A stretch of 64,000 nucleotides of DNA, from assembly GCF_009834515.1 (NCBI RefSeq), contig NZ_CP019426.1, positions 4,701,501 to 4,765,500 on the forward strand, in the 5' to 3' direction. This document shows positions 18,339 through 28,361 of the stretch, one piece after another. The stretch comes from Pseudomonas sp. R84. Lineage in GTDB: Bacteria; Pseudomonadota; Gammaproteobacteria; Pseudomonadales; Pseudomonadaceae. Each line of letters opens with the position of its first letter. Within the stretch, counting starts at the first letter, position 1. The notes under the pieces were generated by a model that was not told the DNA's origin, searched no databases, and saw nothing but the letters and a program-made list of their open reading frames with translations. The position numbers were made by a program, and so were the translations under genes.

Positions 18339-19523
18339 TTAGCGAACCGCCTCAAACAACCCGGTAGCGCCCATCCCCCCGCCCACGCACATCGTGACAA
18401 TCCCATAACGCAGATTACGCCGCTGCAACTCGCGCACCAGATGCCCGACCTGCCGCGATCCGGTCATGCCAAACGGGTGGCCAATGGAAATCGAGCCGCC
18501 GTTGACGTTGTACTTGTCGTTGTCGATCTCCAGCCGATCCCTGCTGTACAGGCACTGCGAAGCAAACGCCTCGTTCAACTCCCACAAGTCGATATCCGCC
18601 ACTTGCAAACCCTTGGCCTTGAGCAGTTTCGGCACCGAGAACACTGGACCAATGCCCATCTCGTCCGGTTCACAACCGGCCACGGTGAAACCACGGAAAA
18701 ACGCTTTCGGCTTGAGGCCCAGTTGCAAGGCTTTTTCCAAGCTCATCACCAGTGTCATCGAGGCACCGTCGGACAGCTGAGACGAGTTGCCCGCCGTCAC
18801 CGAACCGTCCTCGGCGAATACCGGTTTTAGTCCAGCGAGGCTTTCGTAAGTGGTGTCCGGGCGGTTGCAATCGTCGCGATCCACCACGCCATCAAGAATC
18901 TGCACTTCACCGGTGTTCTTGTCCTCGACACGATACTTGACCACCATCGGCACGATTTCATCGTTGAACAGCCCGGCGGCCTGCGCCGCCGCAGTGCGAA
19001 TCTGACTTTGCAGGGAGTAACGATCCTGCGCTTCACGGCTCACGCCATAACGTCGCGCGACCACTTCGGCAGTCTGGCCCATCGTGTAATAAATACCCGG
19101 CGACTGCTGCTTGAGCACAGGGTTGATCAGGTGATCGTTGTTGACGCTTTTCATCGTCAGGCTGATCGACTCGACGCCGCCGGCGACAATGATGTCGCTG
19201 CAACCCGAGGCAATCTGGTTGGCGGCAATCGCGATCGCCTGCAAGCCTGAGGAACAAAAACGGTTGAGGGTCATGCCGGCGGTGCCGGTGCCCAGACGCG
19301 AGAGCACCGCGACGTTGCGGCCGATGTTGTAACCCTGCGCGCCTTCGTTGGAGCCGGCGCCGACGATGCAATCCTCGACGCTGGCCGGGTCGATGTCGTT
19401 GCGCTCAAGCAGCGCGTTGACGCAATGAGCCGCCATGTCATCGGGACGGGTCTGGTTGAACTTACCGCGAAAGGATTTGGCCAGGCCAGTCCGCACACTG
19501 TCGACGATCACCACTTCACGCAT
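18339..19523 (-). CDS. Thiolase (acetyl-CoA C-acyltransferase)
   Basis: A 394-residue thiolase that condenses or cleaves acyl-CoA with acetyl-CoA. The acyl-accepting Cys is in NRFCSSGLQAIAIA; the C-terminal His and Cys are in SIGHPFGMTGSR and TMCVGGGMGATG. The internal segment WELNEAFASQ is the third thiolase signature. The ATG at 19523 has GAGG eight bases upstream, so the 25 preceding codons of open frame are excluded. Neighbours do not identify the pathway, so degradative (FadA-like) and biosynthetic roles both remain open. Confidence 0.93.
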   Translation of the reverse strand: MREVVIVDSVRTGLAKSFRGKFNQTRPDDMAAHCVNALLERNDIDPASVEDCIVGAGSNEGAQGYNIGRNVAVLSRLGTGTAGMTLNRFCSSGLQAIAIAANQIASGCSDIIVAGGVESISLTMKSVNNDHLINPVLKQQSPGIYYTMGQTAEVVARRYGVSREAQDRYSLQSQIRTAAAQAAGLFNDEIVPMVVKYRVEDKNTGEVQILDGVVDRDDCNRPDTTYESLAGLKPVFAEDGSVTAGNSSQLSDGASMTLVMSLEKALQLGLKPKAFFRGFTVAGCEPDEMGIGPVFSVPKLLKAKGLQVADIDLWELNEAFASQCLYSRDRLEIDNDKYNVNGGSISIGHPFGMTGSRQVGHLVRELQRRNLRYGIVTMCVGGGMGATGLFEAVR

Positions 19524-19625
19524 GGCATACCTCATTGTTCTGGTCAGTTGAGAGTGGACCGAGCATAAGTCCACCGCATCAACCACCGCGACAATCATTC
19601 ACCCCGCGTATGCGCGTCTATCGGC

Positions 19626-21140
19626 TCAGTCCTTGTGCTTCTTCGCGTGCTTGTCGGATTTCTCGAAAGCCTCTTCCAGGGCACGGTTGATCGTACGCAG
19701 CACTTTGACCCGTGCCCAGCGCTTGTCATTGGCTTCAACCAAGGTCCACGGCGCGATCTCGGAGCTGGTGCGATCGACCATATCGCCGACGGCGGCACGG
19801 TATTCATCCCACTTGTCGCGGTTGCGCCAGTCGTCCTCGGTGATCTTGAAGCGCTTGAACGGGATCTCTTCGCGTTCCTGGAAACGCTCCATCTGCGTGT
19901 CCTTGTCGATGGCCAGCCAGAACTTGACCACGATGACTCCTGCGTCGGCCAGTTGCTCTTCAAAATCGTTGATCTCGCCATAGGCGCGCAACCAGTCGGC
20001 CGGCGTGCAGAAGCCTTCGACGCGTTCGACCAGCACGCGCCCGTACCAGGAGCGGTCGAACACGGTGAACTTGCCGCGCGCCGGAATGTGCCGCCAGAAA
20101 CGCCACAAGTATGGCTGCGCACGCTCCTCTTCAGTCGGCGCGGCAATCGGCACGATGTTGTATTGACGTGGATCGAGCGCCGCCGCCACCCGGCGGATCG
20201 CCCCGCCCTTGCCCGCCGCGTCGTTGCCTTCGAACACCGCCACCAACGCGTGGCGGCGCATGCGTTTGTCGCGCATCAGCCCGGACAGGCGCGCCTGCTC
20301 GGTGATCAGTTGTTCTTCGTAGTCTTTCTTCTCAAGGCGCTGGGTAAGGTCGAGACTGTCGAGCAGGTTCAACTGATCGACCGGTGTACCCAACGGCGCG
20401 GCGCTGACATCGTGCGGATGCACGTCCGCACGCTTCAGCGCATTTTGCAAACCTTCGAGGAGAATCTTGCCGACCGCCAGGCTACGGTAGTTGGCGTCAG
20501 CGCCTTCGATCACGTGCCACGGCGCGTAATCACGGCTGGTACGGCGCAGCACGCGCTCGCCGTATTTGACGAACTTGTCGTAGGTTTCCGATTGCTGCCA
20601 GTCGAGCGGGCTGATGCGCCAGCTGTGCAACGGGTCATCGGCCAGTGCTTTGAGCCGGGCCTTCATCTGTTTCTTGGACAGGTGAAACCAGAACTTGAAG
20701 ATCAGCGCGCCTTCATCACAGAGCATCTTTTCCAGACGCTCGGCGCCGGCGATTGCCTGATCCAGACGCGGATCCTTGAACAAGCCATGCACCCGCCCCT
20801 GCAGCATCTGGCTATACCAATTGCCGAAGAAAATACCCATGCGCCCCTTGGCCGGGAGCATCCGCCAGTAGCGCCACGCCGGAGGCCGCGACAACTCTTC
20901 ATCAGTCTGCTGATCGAAGGTGCGCACTTCGATCAGGCGCGGGTCCATCCACTCGTTGAGCAACTTGACCGTCTCGCCCTTGCCCGCACCTTCAATACCG
21001 TTGATCAAGATGATCACCGGGAAACGCTTCTGCTGCTGCAACTCGAACTGCGCTTCGAGCAAGGCTTCACGCAATGCCGGGACGGCCGCATCAAAGGTGT
21101 CTTTGTCGATGGCGTGACCGATTTCAGCGGATTCAAACAT
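19626..21140 (-). CDS. pap: Polyphosphate:AMP phosphotransferase (tandem PPK2 domains)
   Basis: Pap uses inorganic polyphosphate to convert AMP to ADP. The 504-residue protein holds two PPK2 domains. Walker A motifs are NGIEGAGKGETVK in the first and EGNDAAGKGGAIR in the second; each is followed by the PPK2 landmarks RYWRMLPAKG / RFWRHIPARG and FGNWYSQM / FDRSWYGRVL. The tandem length fits class II two-domain PPK2 enzymes, which phosphorylate AMP. The start MFESAEIGHAID at 21140 is family-like; upstream frame is discounted. The C-terminus is Lys-rich (KSDKHAKKHKD). Confidence 0.95.
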   Translation of the reverse strand: MFESAEIGHAIDKDTFDAAVPALREALLEAQFELQQQKRFPVIILINGIEGAGKGETVKLLNEWMDPRLIEVRTFDQQTDEELSRPPAWRYWRMLPAKGRMGIFFGNWYSQMLQGRVHGLFKDPRLDQAIAGAERLEKMLCDEGALIFKFWFHLSKKQMKARLKALADDPLHSWRISPLDWQQSETYDKFVKYGERVLRRTSRDYAPWHVIEGADANYRSLAVGKILLEGLQNALKRADVHPHDVSAAPLGTPVDQLNLLDSLDLTQRLEKKDYEEQLITEQARLSGLMRDKRMRRHALVAVFEGNDAAGKGGAIRRVAAALDPRQYNIVPIAAPTEEERAQPYLWRFWRHIPARGKFTVFDRSWYGRVLVERVEGFCTPADWLRAYGEINDFEEQLADAGVIVVKFWLAIDKDTQMERFQEREEIPFKRFKITEDDWRNRDKWDEYRAAVGDMVDRTSSEIAPWTLVEANDKRWARVKVLRTINRALEEAFEKSDKHAKKHKD

Positions 21141-21312
21141 GGGACGGCTCCTTCCAGGATTCAGCAAGACTAGCGGATTGGGCATAGCAACGGCGCAGAA
21201 ATTCCCGCGAGCGACGGATTGTCCGCGAGTCAGTGACCGCAAGCCTTGCCATGGATCAAGCAGCCCCTGCGCGATCGGCTAGAATGGCCGCCTTGTCGTT
21301 GCCGAGCCTGCC

Positions 21313-23292
21313 ATGAAACCTGTATTGCCCCACGCCCAACTCGACTGGGATGACCAGGGACGCCCGCGTTCGCGGGTGTTCGATGACGTGTATTTTTCCG
21401 ACCAATCAGGTCTGGATGAAACCCGTTATGTGTTCCTCGAACAAAACCGTCTGGCCGAGCGCTTTGCGGCGTTGCCGGCAAGCGGTCGGTTGGTTATTGG
21501 TGAAACCGGCTTTGGCACCGGGCTGAATTTTCTCTGTGCCTGGCAGCTGTTCGAGCAGCATGCAGTGGCCGGTGCGCGGCTGCATTTTGTCAGCGTCGAA
21601 AAATACCCGCTGAGCCCGGCCGATCTGCAACGGGCCTTGGCCTTGTGGCCGGAACTCAAGCCGTTGGCCGATCAGTTGCTGGCGCACTACGTGGCAATCC
21701 ATCAGGGTTTTCAGCGCATCACGTTGGCCAACGGCCGCGTGACGCTGACGCTGTTGATCGGCGATGCACTGGAGCTGCTGCCGCAGCTCGACGCGCAGAT
21801 CGACGCATGGTTTCTCGACGGTTTCGCCCCGGCGAAAAACCCTGACATGTGGACCGCCGAACTGTTTGTCGAACTGGCACGGCTGGCCGCGCCCGGCTCG
21901 ACTATCAGCACCTTCACCAGCACCGGTTGGGTACGGCGTTTGCTGAATGCCGCCGGGTTCAAAATGAAGCGCACGCCGGGCATCGGCCACAAGTGGGAAA
22001 TCCTCCGGGGCGAATTTCTCGGCTGGCCAGCGCAGGTGTCGCCGCCTGCTGCGCAAAAGCCGTGGTTCGCGCGCCCTGCCCCGATTGTCGGTGAGCGTCG
22101 TGCGCTGGTGATCGGCGCCGGTCTGGCGGGATGTGCCACGGCGTCCAGTCTGGCCGCACGCGGCTGGCAGGTCTCGTTGCTGGAACGCCATGAAGCCGTG
22201 GCGCAAGAAGCTTCCGGCAATCCACAAGGTGTGCTGTACCTGAAGTTGTCTGCCCACGGCACGGCGCTGTCGCAACTGATCGTCAGCGGTTTCGGTTACA
22301 CCCGCCGTCTGCTGGAAACCCTGCAACGCGGCACCGATTGGGACGATTGTGGTGTGCTGCAACTGGCGTTCAATGCCAAGGAAGCCGAGCGCCACGCGCA
22401 ACTGGCTGAGGCCTTTCCCGAAGATCTTTTGCAATGGCTGGATCAGCCCGAGGCGCAAGCCCGCGCCGGGGTCGGCGTTAGCCATGGCGGTTTGTACTAT
22501 CCCGAAGGTGGCTGGGTGCATCCGCCGGCGCTGTGTCAGGCACAAGTGGCGCAACCGAACATCGAATTGCTCAGCCACCGTGAAGTACTGGAACTGCACA
22601 AGGTTGACGATCAATGGCAAGCCTTCGACGGCGACCGTTTGATTGCCAGCGCAGCGGTCGTGGTGCTGGCCGGTGCGGCCGAAATCAAACGCTTCGCGCA
22701 AAGTGCCGAGTTGCCACTCAAGCGCATTCGCGGGCAAATCACTCGTCTCGCCGAAACCGCCGGCAGTCAGACGCTGGCCACCGTGGTCTGTGCCGAAGGC
22801 TATGTCGCCCCGGCCCGATTGGGCGAGCACACCCTCGGTGCCAGTTTCGATTTCAACAGCGATGACCTGACGCCGACCACCGCCGAACACCAAGGCAATC
22901 TGCTGATGCTCGAAGAGATCTCCAGCGACCTCGTCGAGCGCCTGAACATCCGCGAACAGGCAGTCGAAAACCTTCAGGGCCGCGCGGCTTTCCGCTGCAC
23001 CAGCCCGGACTATTTGCCGATTGTCGGCCCCCTCACCGATCGCGATGCCTTCCTCGAGGCCTATGCCGTCCTGAGCAAGGATGCCCGGCAAGTGCCGGAC
23101 ATCGTCTGCCCGTGGCTCGACGGTCTGTACGTCAACAGTGGCCACGGTTCGCGGGGCCTGATCACCGCGCCACTGTCCGGTGAGCTGCTCGCCGCGTGGC
23201 TGGACAACGAACCGTTGCCGCTGCCCAGAAGCGTGGCCGAAGCCTGCCACCCCAACCGTTTCGCACTACGTCGGTTGATTCGCGGCAAGTAG
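21313..23292 (+). CDS. mnmC: Bifunctional tRNA mnm5s2U34 biosynthesis protein MnmC
   Basis: MnmC completes 5-methylaminomethyl-2-thiouridine at tRNA position 34. The C-terminal FAD oxidase removes the carboxymethyl group; the N-terminal methyltransferase then adds the methyl. In the 659-residue protein the MTase domain (1-240) has GETGFGTGLNFL and DGFAPAKNPDMW; the FAD domain (about 255-640) has the Rossmann motif ALVIGAGLAGCATASSLA. Full length and domain order are normal. The stop lies four bases from the stop of the convergent NEL gene, marking the edge of the inserted module. Confidence 0.96.
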   Translation: MKPVLPHAQLDWDDQGRPRSRVFDDVYFSDQSGLDETRYVFLEQNRLAERFAALPASGRLVIGETGFGTGLNFLCAWQLFEQHAVAGARLHFVSVEKYPLSPADLQRALALWPELKPLADQLLAHYVAIHQGFQRITLANGRVTLTLLIGDALELLPQLDAQIDAWFLDGFAPAKNPDMWTAELFVELARLAAPGSTISTFTSTGWVRRLLNAAGFKMKRTPGIGHKWEILRGEFLGWPAQVSPPAAQKPWFARPAPIVGERRALVIGAGLAGCATASSLAARGWQVSLLERHEAVAQEASGNPQGVLYLKLSAHGTALSQLIVSGFGYTRRLLETLQRGTDWDDCGVLQLAFNAKEAERHAQLAEAFPEDLLQWLDQPEAQARAGVGVSHGGLYYPEGGWVHPPALCQAQVAQPNIELLSHREVLELHKVDDQWQAFDGDRLIASAAVVVLAGAAEIKRFAQSAELPLKRIRGQITRLAETAGSQTLATVVCAEGYVAPARLGEHTLGASFDFNSDDLTPTTAEHQGNLLMLEEISSDLVERLNIREQAVENLQGRAAFRCTSPDYLPIVGPLTDRDAFLEAYAVLSKDARQVPDIVCPWLDGLYVNSGHGSRGLITAPLSGELLAAWLDNEPLPLPRSVAEACHPNRFALRRLIRGK

Positions 23293-23296
23293 ATCT

Positions 23297-26200
23297 TCAG
23301 TCCAGGGACATCGCACAGATGCCCAGATTCTCCAGGCGGATGGCATCGTCGGTCAGACGCGTCAGCAGAGCGTTTTCGGCCGTCTCCCGTTCAAGTCTCA
23401 CCGCTTCCATTGTGCTCAGGTAGTCCGCAGAACTGAGCGCATCGGCCTGTTCGAACACGGCATCGAGTTTTGGCGAGAACGTGCCATCAATGCCCGCAAA
23501 CTGTCGGCCAAACGTGCGCTTGAGGTAATCACTCCAGAACGGCTGGCGCCGCAAGAACTTCAACCACTCGGAAGACAATTCAGCCGTTTTCACCTTGTTC
23601 GTCGCCAATTCCAGATCCTCAGCGGTCACTCCCGCCAGCATGGCAAAGCGCATGTTCCGTGGCTGGCCCGGCAAATCCAGCGTATCGGCCAGTCCCACGC
23701 GATAGGCCAGGTTCACCTCCAGCGGGTCGGCAGTCGGCACCCTGGCGGCGTGTTCCTGAGCAATCCGGTCCAGTTGATCCAGCCGGAACAGGCCACGTCC
23801 CAGTTTCAGCAGCGGTTTGGCCGTAGTGATCCGGCCACCGGCCAGGCTGGTCACCCGATCGACTTCCACGGCGACTTCCAGATAACTGAAGTTCATTGCC
23901 GCGCTGTCCGTGCAGTTGATCGGGTTGGCGGCCAGGCTCAGTACCTGATCACACAACGGCGCATCCGCTTCGGCCGCCTCCAGCACAGCCCAGACCCGCC
24001 GTTGCATCTCACTGCGCACGCGTTGCGAATCGGCCGTACTGCCCAGTTCCGAGAGCAAGTGAAACAAGCCCTCGGCTCGCGAGTCCTCTTTGAAAGCCGT
24101 CCAGACCCTGTTACGCCGAGGCCAGTCATGGCCGACACCATCGTTGAACCAAAGCAGGCGTGCCTGTTGCTCGTCGAGCCGGGCAATGTCGTTTTCCAGA
24201 TAGCCCATGCCGACACCGACGTTGCCTCGGTAAGTTTCCAGAAAGGCCTTACTGGTTTCGGACAGAGGATTGGCGCGCAGGTTGAGCGCCTGACTAAAGC
24301 GTCTCGGCGTCTTGAACAGCCAGCCCGGCAGGTCTTTGATCTGATTACTGCGCAAATCCACCCAATCCAGCGACGGTAGACGCTCCAGGCCCTTGGGCAT
24401 TTCGGTAAGACCGGTTTCACGCAGCAACAAACGCCGCAAATCAAACATACGGCTCACATCCGGCGTTGCGCCCAGCAAGTTATCGTTCAAATTCAGATGC
24501 TGCAGCGTGCGCAACTGGCTGAGCTTCGCCAGCGTCTGTTCGGTCAGCCGGATCTGATTGTTTGCCAGATTCAACCGTGTGAGTCCGGGCATGTGCGACA
24601 ACATCTCCGGGAGCCGTGTCAGTTTGTTTTCGTCGAGTTCAAGTGATTCGATCTGCTTGAACGCCTTGAGGAAATACGCGACATCGTCATCCTGCGCCAT
24701 GTTCTTGAGCGACAACTGCTGAATGTGATCGAAGCTCAGCCCCGGTGGCAACGTCGGCAACCTGGCCACGCGCATGCCGTCCAGATTCAGCACACAGACG
24801 GACTGGCCGCTTTCGTCCTTCGCCCAAAACAGCCGGCGAAAGCTGTCCTCGATCATCTCGGCCACCGCCTTGCGACTGTGCCGCAGTTCTCGCAGATCGC
24901 CCCCGGCTGCTGTCATGGCGGCGTTGTCCTCACTCCAGGTTTTCAACGTGGCTCGCAGTTTTTTCAGGTCCTGCCTTAGCGCTTTCACTCGAACCGCTCG
25001 ACTCAGCGGATCATCGCCGAAGGTGTCGATCAATTGAATCGCCTGGGTTTCGGTCAAACTCGGGTAAAGCCTTCTGACCTTGCGCAACAAGGCGCGCGGA
25101 TGATTCGTCGTGGATGAAGGATCGGCTTGAAGACAAGCGTGTTCATAGTCGAGCGGCTCAGCCTTGCCGCTGATCAGGATCCGTTTGCCTGGCTCACGCC
25201 CATCCAGTCCACTGTTGAGCAGCACACGACGTAATCGCGCACTGTCCGCCGCTACAGGATCGGGGAAACCCATGGCCATTCGCTGACGCGGCGGCAGCGC
25301 TTTGAGCAGTGCGCCATACAAAGCATCCGGCCCGGCGGCAATCTTGCCGAGGGATTTGCCGTCGCCGCCCAATGCTTCATACCCAGCCGCCGATTTGACC
25401 AGCGTGCAGGTTTTCAAAGACGTCGCAGCTTCTGGACCGATGCTTTCGAGAATCGGTCCTTTGAGGGTGCGGTCTCGCAGCACCAGACGCAGTTCCGCGT
25501 CCCAGCCACTCAAGTGTGGCAACAGTTGAATCGCCAGTTTTTCGGTATCGGCATTGGCGATCTCCGGTAAATCAAAGCCTGTCAGCGCGCGATCAAGGCG
25601 TACCTCGCTATTGGCCGCCCGCACCCGCTGCGCCAGCCCCAGGTGCATCCGTCCGGCGCTGTGCAGATGCACACGCTCGACACTGGACGCCCGGTCGATC
25701 AGTGCTTGCGCCTCACGGCTGGGAACCTCGGAAAACTCACTGCGCAATGGCCTGAGGTGGTCGGCGTCGCTCTGGTCATAATCTTCGTACAGGCGCTCGA
25801 ACACAGCGCGACGATCAGCCTTCAGCGCCGCCCCCAGGGTCTTTGCCAACTGTTGCGCTTCAGCGCTGCTGGCGACCTTTTCCCCCAGCAAGGCTTCGAC
25901 TTCGGAGCGATACAAGCCATCGATGACCGTTTGCAGCAATCGACCGCTGGCCAATTGATCGTCCGTCACCAACACACAAGCCGAATCGTCGTGCACTGGG
26001 GTCAGTGGATAGGTCGCCTTGATTTCGCCCTCGGCATCGGTGACTTCAAGATAGCGGTCGTTCGGCCAGCCGGGTAACTTCGGCAAGCCCTGCAACTGCG
26101 CCTCCACTGGCTGGCCGGAATGGATTTCGCCGTGCTCCAGCTCGCGGATCAGTTGCCGCAACTGGCGCTCGATGCGCACACGCTCCACGGCATCGCGCAA

Positions 26201-28120
26201 CCGCCCCGGCAGCGGCAGATTGTCATTGAAGATCCGCAGCAACTGCTCGTGCGAGGTGCCACTGAGCCGGCGGATCATATCCAGATCGGTGTCGCTGAAC
26301 TCACTCAGATTCGGATCGATGCGTTTGAGGGTGTAGGCGGCACTGTTCCACTGCTCGGCATGGTCGGTCGCCAGTCGCCAGCCACCCTCGACATGCCGCT
26401 CCAACGGCGGCGCATAAGCCTGCGGGCGCTGCGGATGTTCGAGGCGCCAGCCCTCAGATGCTGAATCGTAGGTAACGGCGAAGATCCGATGGTCGACGCG
26501 ACCGAGGGTCTTGGCGCCAACCTGATAGAACTCCTCCGAGTTATCGGCCATGGTCACCCCCCAAGGAAGCTGATGCTCATAACTGACCATGTCGGGTTTC
26601 CACAGCCGTGGCTTGCCGGACCGATTGAGAATGGTGGTGAATTGCCCGAAAAAATCGGGGTGTGACTTCACCAGTTTGCGGCCGAGCGTGCCGAGCACTT
26701 TTTGCCCGCCGGCAAACGCAGCCATCAGCGCGATGTTCTCCACCACACTGAGCAAGTGTGAAAGCGCTTGCTGGTGATCGCCACGGCGCCAGTCCTCGAC
26801 ACCTTCGTAGACCTCGCCCAGTAACTGCCCGACGGCAACGCCCATCATCAATTGCCCGAGCACCGGCACGACCAGACCGGCTACCGAAACCACACTCACC
26901 CCCAACTGGAGCATATCCAGCAAGCGTTTCTGGCGCACATCCTCATCGATATCCTCGGTCGGTACCGCCAGCTTGCGCGCATCCAGTTGCAGCTTGCCGA
27001 CATGGCTTTGCACCATGAATTCAAAGAGCGGCACGCTGATCGGCAGTTGTTTGATGTGCCCCAACTCGGCGGTCTCGGCGAACGTCTTGAAGAAATCCGC
27101 CTTGTCATCCTCGTCGATGCTGTTGGCGAAATAATCCTTGTAGCGTTTCTCTTTCAACTGCCGGGTGAGGTATTGCTTGAATGCATTGAAACTGGAGTAT
27201 TCGTACAGCGGACGTTCTGGCTCTGCGGCCATGTACACCAGGCACCATTCATCCGGATACAGCTCCACGGAACGGGCGGAAAACACCACGACGCCCCAGA
27301 CACAGCTATCGAGGATCTCGATGCCTTGCATGATCAGCGGGCGCTTGTTGTAGTACAGCGTTTTCGCTGACACCACGCCGTCAGCATCAATCAGTGTCTG
27401 CAGCATTTGCAGGCCTGCCGGTGTGAGGTGGTTTTTCAGTACCGCCAGGTGCATGTCCAGTTGCAGTAACAACCTTTTCATTTTCGCGATATCGCGAGTC
27501 ATCGAACGCGTGGCGATCACCTTGTCGTCGCTGCTGCGCAGACCAAAGACCTGCTGAAAATGCGCCTGATAGCGCTTGCCCAGATCCAGCTCCCGGCAAA
27601 ACCTGGCGAAGGCAACTGGAGTCAGCCCCTCCACACCCGCCGGCGCACTGCTTATCCGCACCAGACTGCCCTCGGGAAACGAGTCTGTCGCCTCATCTTC
27701 GCTGAAGTTCTGCATGGCCGCTTGCAGCAGCGTCTGCGTCGCGTGCGGGATCGTCTGGATACCATCCTTGTCGGTCGATGTGGCCGGGCACCCGCAGTCG
27801 ACGCCGGGCAGGCTCAACAGATCTTTTTCAACATCAAAGGTCAGCGACCATTTGCTTTTCAAGGCACTGCTCAGTTCGTCAATGCAGAACGCCTGCAAGG
27901 GTTTCAGCGCATCCAGATCCTTCTGCACGACAAGCTGAACCGAGTGCAGATCACGGACGGTCTGATCAAGGGCAGATAACGTCGCCGGGGTCGCTTTCAG
28001 CCAATGCGCCGGCAGGATTTTCTGCAAGGCTTCGGCGCTGTCCAGATCCCCTGTGGCGTCCAGCAACGCGCTCAAAATCGTGTTTTGCAATAGCTGTTCT
28101 TTTTTTGCTTCGGCTGACAT
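23297..28120 (-). CDS. Giant LRR protein with C-terminal NEL-type E3 ubiquitin ligase domain
   Basis: Predicted effector of 1607 residues. The N-terminal third resembles the dermonecrotic-toxin-like region common to large Pseudomonas proteins of this type, with a hydrophobic segment at about 400-475 (VSVAGLVVPVLGQLMMGVAV). Leucine-rich repeats occupy about 1125-1290, e.g. LESLELDENKLTRLP, LTRLNLANNQI, LQHLNLNDNLL. The C-terminal 300 residues match the IpaH/SspH NEL fold with the catalytic CxD motif NCTDSA; the Cys is residue 1403 (codon 23912-23914). NEL ligases transfer ubiquitin to eukaryotic targets. No Sec signal is visible, so the secretion route is unknown. The start MSAEAKKEQ has AAAGGAC upstream. 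A divergent gene encodes a relative of its N-terminus. Confidence 0.88.
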   Translation of the reverse strand: MSAEAKKEQLLQNTILSALLDATGDLDSAEALQKILPAHWLKATPATLSALDQTVRDLHSVQLVVQKDLDALKPLQAFCIDELSSALKSKWSLTFDVEKDLLSLPGVDCGCPATSTDKDGIQTIPHATQTLLQAAMQNFSEDEATDSFPEGSLVRISSAPAGVEGLTPVAFARFCRELDLGKRYQAHFQQVFGLRSSDDKVIATRSMTRDIAKMKRLLLQLDMHLAVLKNHLTPAGLQMLQTLIDADGVVSAKTLYYNKRPLIMQGIEILDSCVWGVVVFSARSVELYPDEWCLVYMAAEPERPLYEYSSFNAFKQYLTRQLKEKRYKDYFANSIDEDDKADFFKTFAETAELGHIKQLPISVPLFEFMVQSHVGKLQLDARKLAVPTEDIDEDVRQKRLLDMLQLGVSVVSVAGLVVPVLGQLMMGVAVGQLLGEVYEGVEDWRRGDHQQALSHLLSVVENIALMAAFAGGQKVLGTLGRKLVKSHPDFFGQFTTILNRSGKPRLWKPDMVSYEHQLPWGVTMADNSEEFYQVGAKTLGRVDHRIFAVTYDSASEGWRLEHPQRPQAYAPPLERHVEGGWRLATDHAEQWNSAAYTLKRIDPNLSEFSDTDLDMIRRLSGTSHEQLLRIFNDNLPLPGRLRDAVERVRIERQLRQLIRELEHGEIHSGQPVEAQLQGLPKLPGWPNDRYLEVTDAEGEIKATYPLTPVHDDSACVLVTDDQLASGRLLQTVIDGLYRSEVEALLGEKVASSAEAQQLAKTLGAALKADRRAVFERLYEDYDQSDADHLRPLRSEFSEVPSREAQALIDRASSVERVHLHSAGRMHLGLAQRVRAANSEVRLDRALTGFDLPEIANADTEKLAIQLLPHLSGWDAELRLVLRDRTLKGPILESIGPEAATSLKTCTLVKSAAGYEALGGDGKSLGKIAAGPDALYGALLKALPPRQRMAMGFPDPVAADSARLRRVLLNSGLDGREPGKRILISGKAEPLDYEHACLQADPSSTTNHPRALLRKVRRLYPSLTETQAIQLIDTFGDDPLSRAVRVKALRQDLKKLRATLKTWSEDNAAMTAAGGDLRELRHSRKAVAEMIEDSFRRLFWAKDESGQSVCVLNLDGMRVARLPTLPPGLSFDHIQQLSLKNMAQDDDVAYFLKAFKQIESLELDENKLTRLPEMLSHMPGLTRLNLANNQIRLTEQTLAKLSQLRTLQHLNLNDNLLGATPDVSRMFDLRRLLLRETGLTEMPKGLERLPSLDWVDLRSNQIKDLPGWLFKTPRRFSQALNLRANPLSETSKAFLETYRGNVGVGMGYLENDIARLDEQQARLLWFNDGVGHDWPRRNRVWTAFKEDSRAEGLFHLLSELGSTADSQRVRSEMQRRVWAVLEAAEADAPLCDQVLSLAANPINCTDSAAMNFSYLEVAVEVDRVTSLAGGRITTAKPLLKLGRGLFRLDQLDRIAQEHAARVPTADPLEVNLAYRVGLADTLDLPGQPRNMRFAMLAGVTAEDLELATNKVKTAELSSEWLKFLRRQPFWSDYLKRTFGRQFAGIDGTFSPKLDAVFEQADALSSADYLSTMEAVRLERETAENALLTRLTDDAIRLENLGICAMSLD

Positions 28121-28235
28121 TGGCAATAGTCCTTTATTGCGGGTTAGAACATCAACCTTAGCGCTTTCAAGCAATAACCAACAGCTCGAAGTTCTGACAA
28201 AAACCCAGCAAACCAACAACGTCTCTCATCATCAG

Positions 28236-28280
28236 TATAACTATGTACCACCCGCGCGCGCAGGGTGGTACATAGTTATA
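28236..28280. promoter_or_regulatory. Perfect 18-bp inverted repeat between the NEL gene and its relative
   Basis: Arms TATAACTATGTACCACCC (28236-28253) and its exact complement (28263-28280) enclose a nine-base GCGCGCGCA loop. It lies about 116 bases upstream of the NEL start and 82 bases upstream of the divergent gene. The position between two divergent starts argues against a terminator and for an operator or structural element. No other copy was seen in this window, and it is unlike the REPs. Confidence 0.75.
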
Positions 28281-28361
28281 TGCTTCAATCAAAAAATGGT
28301 TGTTTGAATAAGCCAATCAATCAACTAATGGCGTTATTCAACACTCCGGCGACGCCATAAC

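Noticed and set aside
21406..23250. 614-residue minus-strand open frame
   Set aside because: It is fully antisense to mnmC, whose two domains are clear on the plus strand.
28236..28280. Palindrome as a transcription terminator
   Set aside because: Both neighbouring genes read away from it and there is no T run on either side.
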